Positions 1 through 10,400 of a stretch of DNA of 64,000 nucleotides are shown here, in pieces. The position numbers and the translations under genes were made by a program. Origin of the DNA: Vibrio rumoiensis (GTDB taxonomy: Bacteria; Pseudomonadota; Gammaproteobacteria; Enterobacterales; Vibrionaceae); assembly GCF_002218045.2 (NCBI RefSeq), contig NZ_AP018686.1:310001-374000 (forward strand), in the 5' to 3' direction. The notes under the pieces are model-generated. The model did no database searches. It had not been told where the DNA came from and saw nothing but the letters and a program-made list of their open reading frames with translations. How positions within the stretch are numbered: position 1 is the stretch's first letter; each line of letters opens with the position of its first letter.

Positions 1-2
1 CG

Positions 3-437
3 GTTGTTCATCACCTTCGTCAAAGCTTAAGTATTGTACTAGAGCCACGAGCGGTTTCGATACAGCTTCATAAACGTCAATATGGATTAATGGTCGCACC
101 GGTACAGGATCCTCAATTAGTACAGGATGCGGAATTTATTATTGCGGTGAAAGCGAAGATGCCTCTTGATGAGCTTAGACGCTTATTTGTACAGCAGACC
201 AAAGTGTCATCAGTTGAGAAAATACGTGAGCTTATTTCTCTGCAGTTACCAGGTGTGCCACTTAACGCATTACCTGTCGCCCCTCGTCAATTGCCGTATC
301 ACGCAGGTTATACCTATTACCAACTTGATAAAACTAGCCCTGCTTGGGGAAGCTTACAGCACTCTACAGGGTTTGCATTTCATGTTGCAGGAGCATTTGA
401 AGATCTTGACCTGCAGTTTTGGGCTATTAGGAGTTAA
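3..437 (+). CDS. tssK: TssK, type VI secretion baseplate protein (3' end only)
   Basis: This is the C-terminal 144 residues of TssK, the trimeric adaptor that links the T6SS baseplate to the TssJLM membrane complex in the cytoplasm. The reading frame is open from base 3, so the gene starts upstream of the window. The tail, with a YYQLDK segment and an ending LDLQFWAIRS, is typical of TssK C-termini, as is its place directly before tssL. The stop is 2 bases before the tssL start codon, and the tssL Shine-Dalgarno (TAGGAG) lies inside the last tssK codons, so the two are translationally coupled. Identification rests on residue patterns and on the vas-type order of all following genes. Confidence 0.9.
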   Translation, partial: VVHHLRQSLSIVLEPRAVSIQLHKRQYGLMVAPVQDPQLVQDAEFIIAVKAKMPLDELRRLFVQQTKVSSVEKIRELISLQLPGVPLNALPVAPRQLPYHAGYTYYQLDKTSPAWGSLQHSTGFAFHVAGAFEDLDLQFWAIRS

Positions 438-439
438 TT

Positions 440-1213
440 ATGGATACCAACAACACCAATGTTGCAGTCGATGAGTTGCTGTATGAAGGAAGTGAAAATA
501 TCGATCAGGATCAGGATTTTTGGTTTCCACTACGTGGCGATAATCCTAATTTATTGATTGATGTTGCTACGCCATTATTTGGGTTGGCACTTAGAGTTAA
601 AGGGCTATCCGAGTGTCCATCAATCGAAGATGTGTACCATCAAGTGGTAAAAGAAATCACCGCGATAGAAATGGAATTAGCTGAAAACAATTATGAGCAT
701 TCGGTCATTATGGCCTACCGATATGTGTTGTGTGCTTATCTTGATGAAGCGGTAATGGGCACCTCGTGGGGAGCTAAAAGTGTATGGGCTCAACATTCAC
801 TACTTTCTCGTTTTCATGACGAAACATGGGGCGGTGAAAAAGTATTTTCGATTTTAACTCGTTTAGAAAACGATCCTCCGAGATACAAAGACCTTTTAGA
901 GTTTATTTTTCATTGTTTAAATTTAGGCTTTGAAGGGAAATATAAAGTTATTTCAAATGGTTATGCGGAACGAGAAAGGGTCATTATCAAATTGCATGAG
1001 CTACTCAAGTCGTTGAGTGATTCTGAACCAAGGTCTTTATCTAAGGCCACCGAACATGTTGTCCATTCTAAATATAAGTTAGGCCGTCAAATTCCCGTAT
1101 GGTCGGTGTTTGCCATGTTTATTTTTGGGTTATGTGTTGTTTTTTCTGGCTATTTATATGTGTTAAGCAATAAATCCGCCGATGTATTAACTCAATTGAA
1201 TCAGCTACTTTAG
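440..1213 (+). CDS. tssL: TssL (DotU/IcmH family), T6SS membrane complex protein
   Basis: A 257-residue inner-membrane protein of the DotU family that joins TssM and TssJ to form the trans-envelope complex of the T6SS. The cytoplasmic domain (about 1-215) has the family pattern around YVLCAYLDEAVM followed by WG. One hydrophobic segment at about 219-242 (VWSVFAMFIFGLCVV) is the single C-terminal membrane anchor, followed by a short tail of about 15 residues. No OmpA-like peptidoglycan-binding extension is present, so this is the short form of TssL. The start is ATG 440 with TAGGAG upstream. The gene sits between tssK and clpV, as in the V. cholerae vas cluster. Confidence 0.93.
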   Translation: MDTNNTNVAVDELLYEGSENIDQDQDFWFPLRGDNPNLLIDVATPLFGLALRVKGLSECPSIEDVYHQVVKEITAIEMELAENNYEHSVIMAYRYVLCAYLDEAVMGTSWGAKSVWAQHSLLSRFHDETWGGEKVFSILTRLENDPPRYKDLLEFIFHCLNLGFEGKYKVISNGYAERERVIIKLHELLKSLSDSEPRSLSKATEHVVHSKYKLGRQIPVWSVFAMFIFGLCVVFSGYLYVLSNKSADVLTQLNQLL

Positions 1214-1223
1214 AGGTATCGTT

Positions 1224-3830
1224 ATGCTCCGTATTGAATTATCGACAATAATTTCTAAATTAAATGATCAGACAAAGTTCGCTTTAGAGCAGGCTGCTTC
1301 TTTATGTATCGAAAAACAAAGTTCAGAAATAACCGTTGAGCATCTTTTAGGGGTTTTACTTGATAACCCTATTTCCGATGTCAGGCTTATTTTAAAGCAA
1401 GCGAATATTGATATTTTACCTTTAAAAGAAAAATTGAGTGTAGGCTCTCAATCGGAAGGCCAACTCGATACGTATCCTTCGTTTTCTCCTCTTTTGGTCG
1501 AGTTATTGCAAGAGGCTTGGTTACTGTCTACCACTGAGCTTAACCAACAACAATTGCGTTCAGGTGCGATTTTTTTAGCGGCTCTTTTACGTAAAGAACG
1601 TTATTTAACGCTGAATATTATTCCTGTTTTTGATGGGATAAATCGAGAGGCGTTAACAAAGGAATTTGATGCTATTTTAACGAATTCATCAGAAACCGAG
1701 GTAGTGACTCAAAAATCAAACCGTTCGGTTTTATCAAGCGCTTCTTCTTCCGATTATTTAAGTCGTTATTGTAAAAATGTATCAGAATCGGCGCGAAATG
1801 GTGAGCTAGATCCTGTGTTATGTCGAGACGACGAGCTTAATTTGATGATTGATATCTTATGCCGACGTCGTAAAAACAACCCTATTGTGGTGGGGGATGC
1901 AGGCGTCGGTAAAAGTGCAATCATTGAAGGTATGGCATTAAGAATTGCTAGTGGCCAAGTTCCCGATCAGCTTAAAGAGGTTGATTTGTGGTCTTTAGAT
2001 TTAGGTTTGTTGCAAGCTGGAGCTTCCGTTAAAGGGGAATTTGAAAAGCGCTTACAAGGTGTCATTGAAAATGTTAAATCTTCCAGTAAACCGATCATTA
2101 TATTTATTGATGAAGCACATACGCTGATTGGTTCTGGCAACCAAGAAGGTGGCAGCGACGCAGCAAATTTATTGAAGCCAGCGTTAGCTCGTGGTGAGTT
2201 AAGTGCAATTGCGGCAACCACGTGGAAAGAATATAAAAAATATTTTGAAAAAGACCCTGCATTAACTCGACGTTTTCAATTAGTTAAGTTGGATGAACCA
2301 ACGATCGATCAAGCGATTGATATTTTGCGAGGTTTGAACGCGGTTTATGAAAAATCACACAACGTATTAATTACTGATGACGCATTAAAAGCAGCCGCTG
2401 AGTTATCTGCTCGCTATATTTCAGGGCGTCAATTACCGGATAAAGCTATTGATGTTCTTGATACGGCTTGTGCTCGTATTGCAATTAATTTAGCCGTACC
2501 TCCAAAGCGTATTGCGACTTTATCGACATTAGCCCATCAAAGGCAATTAGAAATTGGCATGATTGAACGCTCAATTTATCTAGGTCAAGAGCCAGATCAA
2601 GCGCGACTGGATGAGCTGTTAACTCTGCAAGAAAAAGATAATGCAGAAAAAGAAGAGTTAGAGACTAAGTGGAAGACTCAACAAGAGTTGGTTAATGATA
2701 TTTTGTCCTTAAGGTCTCAATTTATTGCCAATGAAGAGGTCGGTTTATTAGATGGCGAATCGCTAAATCTAAAATTAGAACTTCAAGATAAATATCAACA
2801 ATTGGAATTGATTGAGCATGATGAACGTTTAATTCACCCACATGTTACCGCTCAGCAAATTGCAGAGGTGGTGGCTGATTGGACTGGTGTTCCTGTTAAT
2901 CAAATGAATACCGATGAGTTATATAAGATCACCAACCTTGTTGAAATATTAGGCGAAACCATTAAAGGTCAAGATGCTGCAATTAAACAAATACATAAAC
3001 ATTTGTTGACCGCAAGAGCGGACTTAAGACGTGCAGGTAGACCTAAAGGTGCTTTCTTGCTCGTTGGGCCTAGTGGTGTGGGCAAAACTGAAACGGTTGT
3101 CCAGCTTGCTGAGCAGTTATACGGTGGTAAGCAATTTCTCACGACAATTAATATGTCAGAATATCAAGAGAAGCATACTGTTTCTCGTTTAATTGGCTCA
3201 CCACCTGGTTATGTTGGTTATGGTGAAGGTGGCGTCTTAACGGAATCAATACGTAAAATGCCGTATTCGGTTGTGTTACTTGATGAAGTAGAAAAAGCAC
3301 ATCCAGAAGTGTTAAACATCTTTTATCAAGCTTTTGATAAGGGGGAGCTCGCCGATGGTGAAGGCCGATTAATTGACTGTCAAAATGTGGTGTTCTTCTT
3401 AACCTCTAATTTAGGTTATCAAACTATTGTTGATAACGCGGATAATGCTGAAGAATTAGACGAACAATTATACCCTGAGTTAGCGGCATTTTTTAAACCA
3501 GCCTTGCTTGCTCGGATGGAAACGATTCCTTATTTACCATTATCGAGAGATGTTCTTTCTGAGATTATTAAAGGTAAATTGTCACGTCTAGAGCATTTAT
3601 TTAAAAAACGCTATGGCGCTAGTGTCTATATTGAAAGCGATCTTATCGACGAGATTTTAAATCGGGCCAACCGATCTGAAAATGGCGCTCGTATGTTAGA
3701 AGCTATTATTGATGGGCAATTATTACCACCAATCTCACTCGCACTGCTCAATAAATTAGTCGATAAAGAAGATATTACACATATATCGATGTTTATTCGT
3801 GATGGTGAGTTTGTTGGAGAGGTTAAGTAG
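1224..3830 (+). CDS. tssH: TssH/ClpV, T6SS sheath-disassembly AAA+ ATPase
   Basis: An 868-residue Hsp100/Clp ATPase that unfolds and recycles contracted TssB/TssC sheath in the cytoplasm. Visible parts are an N-terminal Clp repeat domain (about 1-150), a first AAA+ module with Walker A GDAGVGKS near residue 225 and Walker B FIDEAH near 295, a coiled-coil middle domain (about 410-530), and a second AAA+ module with Walker A GPSGVGKT near 615 and a LLDEVEKAHP Walker B. Length fits ClpV rather than ClpB by context and by the divergent N-terminus. The start is ATG 1224 with GAGGT upstream, 10 bases after tssL. The stop is 1 base before the vasH start. Confidence 0.95.
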   Translation: MLRIELSTIISKLNDQTKFALEQAASLCIEKQSSEITVEHLLGVLLDNPISDVRLILKQANIDILPLKEKLSVGSQSEGQLDTYPSFSPLLVELLQEAWLLSTTELNQQQLRSGAIFLAALLRKERYLTLNIIPVFDGINREALTKEFDAILTNSSETEVVTQKSNRSVLSSASSSDYLSRYCKNVSESARNGELDPVLCRDDELNLMIDILCRRRKNNPIVVGDAGVGKSAIIEGMALRIASGQVPDQLKEVDLWSLDLGLLQAGASVKGEFEKRLQGVIENVKSSSKPIIIFIDEAHTLIGSGNQEGGSDAANLLKPALARGELSAIAATTWKEYKKYFEKDPALTRRFQLVKLDEPTIDQAIDILRGLNAVYEKSHNVLITDDALKAAAELSARYISGRQLPDKAIDVLDTACARIAINLAVPPKRIATLSTLAHQRQLEIGMIERSIYLGQEPDQARLDELLTLQEKDNAEKEELETKWKTQQELVNDILSLRSQFIANEEVGLLDGESLNLKLELQDKYQQLELIEHDERLIHPHVTAQQIAEVVADWTGVPVNQMNTDELYKITNLVEILGETIKGQDAAIKQIHKHLLTARADLRRAGRPKGAFLLVGPSGVGKTETVVQLAEQLYGGKQFLTTINMSEYQEKHTVSRLIGSPPGYVGYGEGGVLTESIRKMPYSVVLLDEVEKAHPEVLNIFYQAFDKGELADGEGRLIDCQNVVFFLTSNLGYQTIVDNADNAEELDEQLYPELAAFFKPALLARMETIPYLPLSRDVLSEIIKGKLSRLEHLFKKRYGASVYIESDLIDEILNRANRSENGARMLEAIIDGQLLPPISLALLNKLVDKEDITHISMFIRDGEFVGEVK

Positions 3831-3831
3831 T

Positions 3832-5346
3832 ATGAGTCCATGGCTAGTCTCGATAACAGAATTAATGAAGTTAAGAGATGCGAGCAGTCTATCTAAGACA
3901 TTCATTAATTGTTTGACACAAACATTAGATATTAGTCAGTCCTTTATTCTTGAATTAAGTGATAACGGGCGAGAACTTATTTATAACGGTCATGATGAAG
4001 GTTTTACGTGGTCTGTAATGGACTTTGACACTCCTTTTGCTCATGTATTACACGACAATAAACATAAGCTCATATTACAAAGTGAGCTTATTTATTGGCA
4101 AGGAAATAACGAGTTTAAAAAATTAGCTTCTCAGCTAAGAATGGGCCAAGCCTGCTTAATTTATCCTTTATCATGTGCTAAAGAATCCGGCCCTTCTTTA
4201 CTCGTTTTATTTGGTGATTCCGATAACTTAGAGAAAATTAAATTTGTATCCGAATTTAAATTGTACGTTGATGCGTATGGCGCCCAATGGAAGCTTCTTA
4301 AAGATTTAAAAAAGGTTGATTTAGAAAAGCAAACTTTATCGGAAACGCTTACGATAGAAAGAAAAGTGAACCAGCAAAGTCAAAAACTATTGGATTTATC
4401 TTCCACTTTAATCGGTGGCAGCTCTGCCATGGTCGAAGTGAAAAAGAAAATCGTCGCGGCAGCAGAATCGCCGTTATCGGTTATGATCCATGGCGACACT
4501 GGTACTGGCAAAGAAGTCGTTGCCAAAGCGATTCATCAAATATCGTCTTATAACAAGGGGCAATTCATCGCCATTAATTGCTCTGCGATACCTGAAAACC
4601 TATTAGAAAGCGAATTATTTGGTTATGAGAAAGGGGCATTTTCTGGTGCGGATTCTTATCATGCTGGTTTGATTGAACAAGCGGACCAAGGAACGTTATT
4701 TTTGGATGAAATCGGTGATATGCCGGTACACCTTCAATCAAAACTATTGCGTGTTATTGAAACGAAAAGTTTTCGTCCGTTAGGTGGGAAAAAAGAGCTG
4801 ACATCTAATTTTAGATTAATTTCAGCGACTCATATTAATTTGAAAGAAAAGATAAAAGCGAAAGAATTCCGCCCTGATTTATATTATCGATTGATGCAAT
4901 GCCCAATATCTCTTCCCGCTTTAATTGAAAGGAAAGATGATATAGAAATATTAAGTGAACATTTCATCGATAAATATAATGAAAGTTATCAACGAGATGT
5001 TGGTTATTTGACTAGGTCCTCTTTAGATTATCTTAAGAAATTAGAGTTTCCAGGTAATGTTAGAGAGTTAAAAAGTATGATTGATCTGTCTTGTTCTCAA
5101 GTCGAAGACGGGCAACCTATTTCACTATCCTGCATTGCAGATAATTCTAATGCTTTATCTTTATTTGATAATGATGAAGTCATTTTAGATTCAAGGAACT
5201 TGGATGAAATTCTTAATGAGTTTGAATCTAAAGTGATTAATGGGCGCTTGAAAACGTGTCTTGGAAATAAAACGAAGACAGCAAAAAGTTTAGGCATACC
5301 TCTTCGAACATTAACTTATAAGTGCCAAAAGCTGGAGATATCTTGA
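3832..5346 (+). CDS. vasH: VasH, sigma-54-dependent T6SS transcription activator
   Basis: A 504-residue bacterial enhancer-binding protein. The N-terminal 190 residues form a GAF-like regulatory region. The central AAA+ domain has Walker A GDTGTGKE near residue 220 and a Walker B ending LFLDEIGD. The C-terminal end is a Fis-type helix-turn-helix (TKTAKSLGIPLRTL). In V. cholerae, VasH activates sigma-54 promoters of the hcp/vgrG operons. The sigma-54 contact loop reads GAFSGA here instead of the usual GAFTGA. ATG 3832 is preferred over the upstream GTG 3799 because GGAGAGG lies at a good distance and the start then follows the clpV stop by one base. Confidence 0.93.
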   Translation: MSPWLVSITELMKLRDASSLSKTFINCLTQTLDISQSFILELSDNGRELIYNGHDEGFTWSVMDFDTPFAHVLHDNKHKLILQSELIYWQGNNEFKKLASQLRMGQACLIYPLSCAKESGPSLLVLFGDSDNLEKIKFVSEFKLYVDAYGAQWKLLKDLKKVDLEKQTLSETLTIERKVNQQSQKLLDLSSTLIGGSSAMVEVKKKIVAAAESPLSVMIHGDTGTGKEVVAKAIHQISSYNKGQFIAINCSAIPENLLESELFGYEKGAFSGADSYHAGLIEQADQGTLFLDEIGDMPVHLQSKLLRVIETKSFRPLGGKKELTSNFRLISATHINLKEKIKAKEFRPDLYYRLMQCPISLPALIERKDDIEILSEHFIDKYNESYQRDVGYLTRSSLDYLKKLEFPGNVRELKSMIDLSCSQVEDGQPISLSCIADNSNALSLFDNDEVILDSRNLDEILNEFESKVINGRLKTCLGNKTKTAKSLGIPLRTLTYKCQKLEIS

Positions 5347-5999
5347 TGGCTAACTCGTTTAAAACGCTAATGGTAATAATGCTTTTCATTCAGTTACCAC
5401 TTGTTAGTAAAGTTCGCGCGGATCAAAGTGCGCTTTTAAATCAAGCGAAAGAGTGCACAAAAGTGACGGCTCGTCTTGAACGTTTAGATTGCTTTGATCG
5501 TATCTTTAATACTTCTTTACCTGATATTGAGGCATTACAAGAGGTGAAACCAGAAATATGGTCTCGAGGCATAGAGTTAGAAAAGCAACGAGCAAACAGT
5601 GAATCACTTGCCTTAATATCCACCCCAAATACCGATAATCCAGCAGATATTTGGGTCACGTTGCCTGCTATTAACGTTGATGGGGAAGTGGCACCTATAT
5701 TGATGTTGAGCTGCGTTGATAATATTAGTCGCTTGGATTTGTTATTACGTAAGGGTGTGACTCAAGCCCGCGTCAATATTTCTGCCAACACCTTTTCACC
5801 TAGTCTATGGCGAACCGATGATTCTGGTTTTGTTCTTAGCAGCGCTAGAGGGCTGTTGGCAATTGATTTGATGAAAAAAATATCTTCTTCTCCAATGATT
5901 GAGTTGCACTCTGATATCACCACAATCAATGGTCTTAAATTTAATACTCAAAACTTGTCGAAGATATTTATTCCTTTACGTAAAAGCTGTCATTGGTAA
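5346..5999 (+). CDS. vasI: VasI, T6SS-associated periplasmic protein (TagO-like)
   Basis: A 217-residue protein with a hydrophobic N-terminus (TLMVIMLFIQLPLV) and a likely signal cleavage after VRA, so it is probably periplasmic. The mature start with paired cysteines around AKECTKV and RLDCFD is the pattern of the VasI/TagO family of T6SS accessory proteins. The molecular role is not well established. ATG 5346 overlaps the vasH stop (TGATG), and GGAG lies 9 bases upstream; the longer GTG start at 5322 would put charged residues before the signal peptide and is rejected. It corresponds by position to VCA0118 in the V. cholerae vas order. Confidence 0.82.
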   Translation: MANSFKTLMVIMLFIQLPLVSKVRADQSALLNQAKECTKVTARLERLDCFDRIFNTSLPDIEALQEVKPEIWSRGIELEKQRANSESLALISTPNTDNPADIWVTLPAINVDGEVAPILMLSCVDNISRLDLLLRKGVTQARVNISANTFSPSLWRTDDSGFVLSSARGLLAIDLMKKISSSPMIELHSDITTINGLKFNTQNLSKIFIPLRKSCHW

Positions 6000-6007
6000 G
6001 GCATGTT

Positions 6008-7426
6008 ATGAACATAACCGAATATCGGAAAATTATTGCAACTCCTATTGCAGGAGAGCTTCGTGTAGGGGAGCGTTTATATGACGACCCATTATATGAA
6101 TTTATTGATGATCAAATGATGAAAGTGGGTTCTTTATCTCATGCTTCTGTGCAATGGAGCGAAGTAGAAAAGAATATTCTGCAGCTGCTAAAGGATAAAA
6201 CCAAAGACATTAAGCTGCTGATTCATCTTATACAGTGTTTACACCACCAAACGACACCAGAACGGTTCACGCTTTCGGTGTTTGTCTTTGGTGATTTTAT
6301 GCGAGAGTTTTGGCGAGAAAGTTACCCTTCTCCTGGCGACAGAGGCAAATTGCCTCGCCGTAAATTCTTTAGCTTACTGTTACAACGATTTGATCTGCTT
6401 ATTGATAAGTTTGATTTTTCACTCTTCGATTCAGCAGGAAGAGAGCTATTACTGCAAGCGTTTAATGATTGGCATGCTGCCGTTATTAACAATGAACTAG
6501 ATTCCGATTCAGTGCAGTTTCTTGACCAAAGAATTAAGACCAAATTAAAAGACAGTGAAGAGAGAGCGCCATTGGCGAATCAATCTCAAAGCACGTCTTC
6601 TGAAAACCCCAATCTTGGAAATTCTACGGTCGTGAATATCCAGGCTAATAATCCATTAACGTTTGATGCTTATAGTGGGCAATCTATCAAGCAAACGCTT
6701 CTCAAAGTAGCAGAGTTTCTATCAGAGCAAGATTATGGCACCCCACTTTCTATTAGGACTCGACGTTATGCCGTATGGAGTGGGATTGATTCTCCACCTG
6801 AGCATAACCAATCTGGAGAAACGCAATTACGCAGCATTCAAGGTGAGCGATTAAAAGAATATACCGATGGTATGTCTCATCCTGATGTCGCTTTATGGCG
6901 CAAAGTTGAACAAAGTTTGACGCTTGCACCTTATTGGATCGATGGACAGTTTCTCAGTTTTAAAATTGCCGAATCTCTTGAACAGTCTGACTGGGCTGAG
7001 GCAATAAAAGATGAGACAAAGCAATTTATTGCCCGGTTACCTCAGTTACTGGAATTGAAATTCAAAGATGGTTCCCCGTTTGTTTCTGATGAGACTCAGC
7101 AATGGATTGATTCAGCAACTCAGGGAGCGGCTCAGGGTGGAATAAGTAATTGGCAAGAAAAGTATGAACAAATTAAATACTTGGCTAAAGAGGCTGGCGT
7201 GACAGTGGCGATTTCTAGTGTCAATGATGGCCTAGAAAGTGCCGTTGAACCAAGGGATAAATTTTATTGGCAGTGCTTACTGGCTGATTTATTAGAAGAG
7301 AACAAACTCACTGCGGTAGCGAGTGAACAATATCGCGCATTGTATGAGCAGATCATGTCTATGAGCCTCAGTGACTGGGAGCCCTCGCTTATAGAAAAGC
7401 TCAAAAGTGTTAATAATATTAAATAA
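6008..7426 (+). CDS. tssA: TssA (VasJ, ImpA family), T6SS baseplate/tail assembly protein
   Basis: A 472-residue protein of the ImpA family, which coordinates baseplate and sheath assembly. The N-terminal ImpA domain (about 1-130) has the family pattern of ... GERLYDDP and, near 100, FWRESYPS. A linker rich in S, N and Q (about 185-215) follows. The C-terminal VasJ-type domain contains a WPxxG-less but tryptophan-rich helical stretch ending LSDWEPSLIEKL, as in T6SS VasJ proteins. ATG 6008 has TAAGG upstream, overlapping the vasI stop; the TTG at 5993 is rejected. It lies directly upstream of tssM, matching vasJ-vasK in V. cholerae. Confidence 0.88.
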   Translation: MNITEYRKIIATPIAGELRVGERLYDDPLYEFIDDQMMKVGSLSHASVQWSEVEKNILQLLKDKTKDIKLLIHLIQCLHHQTTPERFTLSVFVFGDFMREFWRESYPSPGDRGKLPRRKFFSLLLQRFDLLIDKFDFSLFDSAGRELLLQAFNDWHAAVINNELDSDSVQFLDQRIKTKLKDSEERAPLANQSQSTSSENPNLGNSTVVNIQANNPLTFDAYSGQSIKQTLLKVAEFLSEQDYGTPLSIRTRRYAVWSGIDSPPEHNQSGETQLRSIQGERLKEYTDGMSHPDVALWRKVEQSLTLAPYWIDGQFLSFKIAESLEQSDWAEAIKDETKQFIARLPQLLELKFKDGSPFVSDETQQWIDSATQGAAQGGISNWQEKYEQIKYLAKEAGVTVAISSVNDGLESAVEPRDKFYWQCLLADLLEENKLTAVASEQYRALYEQIMSMSLSDWEPSLIEKLKSVNNIK

Positions 7427-7442
7427 TTAAGGTAGTGGTTAT

Positions 7443-10400
7443 ATGTGGAAAATGATAACAGGGATTGGTCAGAAGCTTAAGCCTGCGATAACAGCGGCAA
7501 TGCCAATTTTATTATTCAGCCTTTTTATTCTCATCAATGTTGCGATTTGGTGGATGGGCCCGTGGCTAACAATCAATAAGCAACAACCGTTATCTTCATT
7601 GACGGCTCGCGTTGTGGCTTGCGTGGTATTTTCATTAATATGCTTTTCATTATGGGGACTATGGCAATGGAGAAAACTGAACCGAATCAGAGAAGATGAA
7701 AAGCGCTCATTAGAACTAAAGGCCGATCCTCTACTTCAGTTTGAAGAGCGCCAAGAGCTAGAATTAAACCAAGTGATGCAGACGATGAAGTCGAGCTTAA
7801 ATAAGAGCAATTACCTTTATTCGCTCCCTTGGTATTTAGTACTGGGTTTGGAAAATGCCGGTAAAACAAGCTTAATCAATCGTTCAGGTCAAAGTTTCGT
7901 GTTTTCTTCCGTTATGCGTGCATCTCACCAAAAAAGTGGTAATCCATACAGCTTTGATTGGTGGATTGGCGATGAATCTGTCTTAATTGATCCTGATGGT
8001 GAATTATTGACTCAAGGTGGTCTTGGTAACGGTGTTGACCCTGAATTATCGCGTAGGTTGTGGGTACATTTTACGCATTGGTTAGAAAAAACGCGCAATC
8101 GTAGGCCATTAAATGGCATTGTGCTGGCCATTGATATTGCACACCTTGCGAAATCGACCGAATCAGAACGAAAAGCCTATGCGAATTTATTACGTACTCG
8201 CTTACGTGAATTGATGGAAACGCTGTCGACTAGGCTGCCAGTTTACGTTTCTTTTACTAAGTTTGATTTATTACATGGTTTCGAACCTTTCTTTCGCAAT
8301 TACACCAAAGAAAAACGCGAAGAAGTGCTTGGTTTTACCTTCTCTCTAGACTCTGTGGATGACTTGGATCATTGGTTAACGGAATACACGGCAAGTTACG
8401 ACGAGTTTATTGCTCGTATTAACGAAGCGATACCCTATATTATGGTCAACCTCACCGATAGTGAAGACCGCAATGCCGTGTACAGCTTTTCTCGTCAATT
8501 AGCCGGCTTGAAAGATACGATCCATCGTTTATTAGAAGAGACGCTAGGTAGTGATCAGTTTTCGACTTCAGCTTTAGTTCGCGGAGTTTATTTTAACTCG
8601 GTCTTCCAGCAAGGTGTGGCAATTAATGCTTTTGATAATGCAACGTCTCGTCGCTATGGGTTAAGGCATGCGATCAATGTAGCGCAAAATGCAAAAAACT
8701 CGACGATTTATTTTACTCAAAAGTTATTTAATCAAATTATTTATCCGGAAGCAGGGCTTGCTTCTGATAACTTTAAAGTCGCGAAGAGAAAGAAACGAAT
8801 TATATTCACGTCAGTGGTAGCTTGTAGCATTGCCAGTTTCTTATTAGTCACTGCTTGGCAACGGTATTATTCAATAAACGTGAATCAAGCTAATAGTGTT
8901 TTACAAAAAGTAAATGAATATCAAGTACTCATTTTGGGTAATAAGGGCATGCTCTCACATAAAGATATGCTCGAGCCTTTAAATAAAATTCGTGAAGCAA
9001 CATTAGAGTTTGGTTTTTTCCGTGACAAATTAAAATATGTATCGGATTTAGGTTTGTATCAAGGGCATACAATTGGACCAAAAGTAGAAGAAACCTACTT
9101 AAACCTATTAGAGTACAAATTTTTGCCATTATTGATGGCCGATACTATTCATGACTTAAATCGAGCGAAATCAGATGAACAAAAATTAGCAACATTAAGG
9201 GTTTATCGAATGATGGTCGATGCGAGTGGTCGACATCCTGAGTTTGTTTTAGATTACTTCTCTAAATATTGGCAACATCAGTTTACTGGCCAACAAAAAA
9301 TTCAGAGACAGTTGTTAGCCCACCTTGAGTATGCGATGCAACATACTGATCTGACCAAGGATCGACGTAATGGTAATGAGTTGGCCGATCAATTGATGCG
9401 TCCTTATGATTTGCTAATTAGTCGTGTGCAAAATGATCTTGGCCGTATGCCTAATGAAGAGCGGGTCTATCGTAACTTAAAATTAAGTGCGAAATCTCTA
9501 TTAGGACCCGATGTCAACTTGCGTAATTTAATTGGACCTGTATTTGATATGGTGTACCAAAAAGGCAAAAGAAGTGATCAATCGCTTTATATTCCTAAGC
9601 TTTTAACCAAAGAAGGCTTTGAGGATTATTTCATGCCTCAATCAGAATCGGTGTCCAATTTAGCTTTGATTGATAGCTGGGTACTCGGCCAGTCTTCAAC
9701 GGCAGAGTTTAGTGAAGAAGATAAACGCGTATTAAGAGAAAAAATAAGAAGTTTATATATTGCCGATTACACGGCAACTTGGCGACAAGCTTTAAATCAT
9801 ATCAACATTAAGAAGTTTAATGACATTAACGATGCGGTGGCCGTAGTTGACAATATTATGGGCAACTTGGAGCCGATTCAGCGTTTACTCAGAACCGTTG
9901 ATAGTAATACTCATTTATTTAACGCTTCCCCAGAAAGTACAGATAAGGCAGCAAAAGAAGCGTTATTAAAGAGCCCTAAATTTAAAGTCGCTTCTATGAT
10001 TGATGAGCCATTTTCAGAGCTGAATGCATTGAATTACCCTAATGGCGATAACCCTGCTTATATAAAAGAAGTGTTAGATGTCGTAGGGCAACTACGTGAT
10101 TACCTTAAAGCCATGCAAGACTCACCGAATGTGGGAATGTCAGCTTTAAACGCGACAAAAGAGCGGGTGAAACTGCAAAGTATTGATCCTATTTACACAC
10201 TACGCCGCGTTGCGAGTGGCCTACCAAGCCCTTTAAACCAAATGATGAAAACGTTGTCGGATCAAAGTTGGTATGTGGTAAAGAAAGAAGCGATTCGTTA
10301 TCTTGAGGTACGTTGGCAAGAAGATGTGTATAAGCCATATCGAGAAAAGTTAGCGGGTAAATACCCATTATCGTTAGCCGCGAAAAAAGACGTCGCGTTG

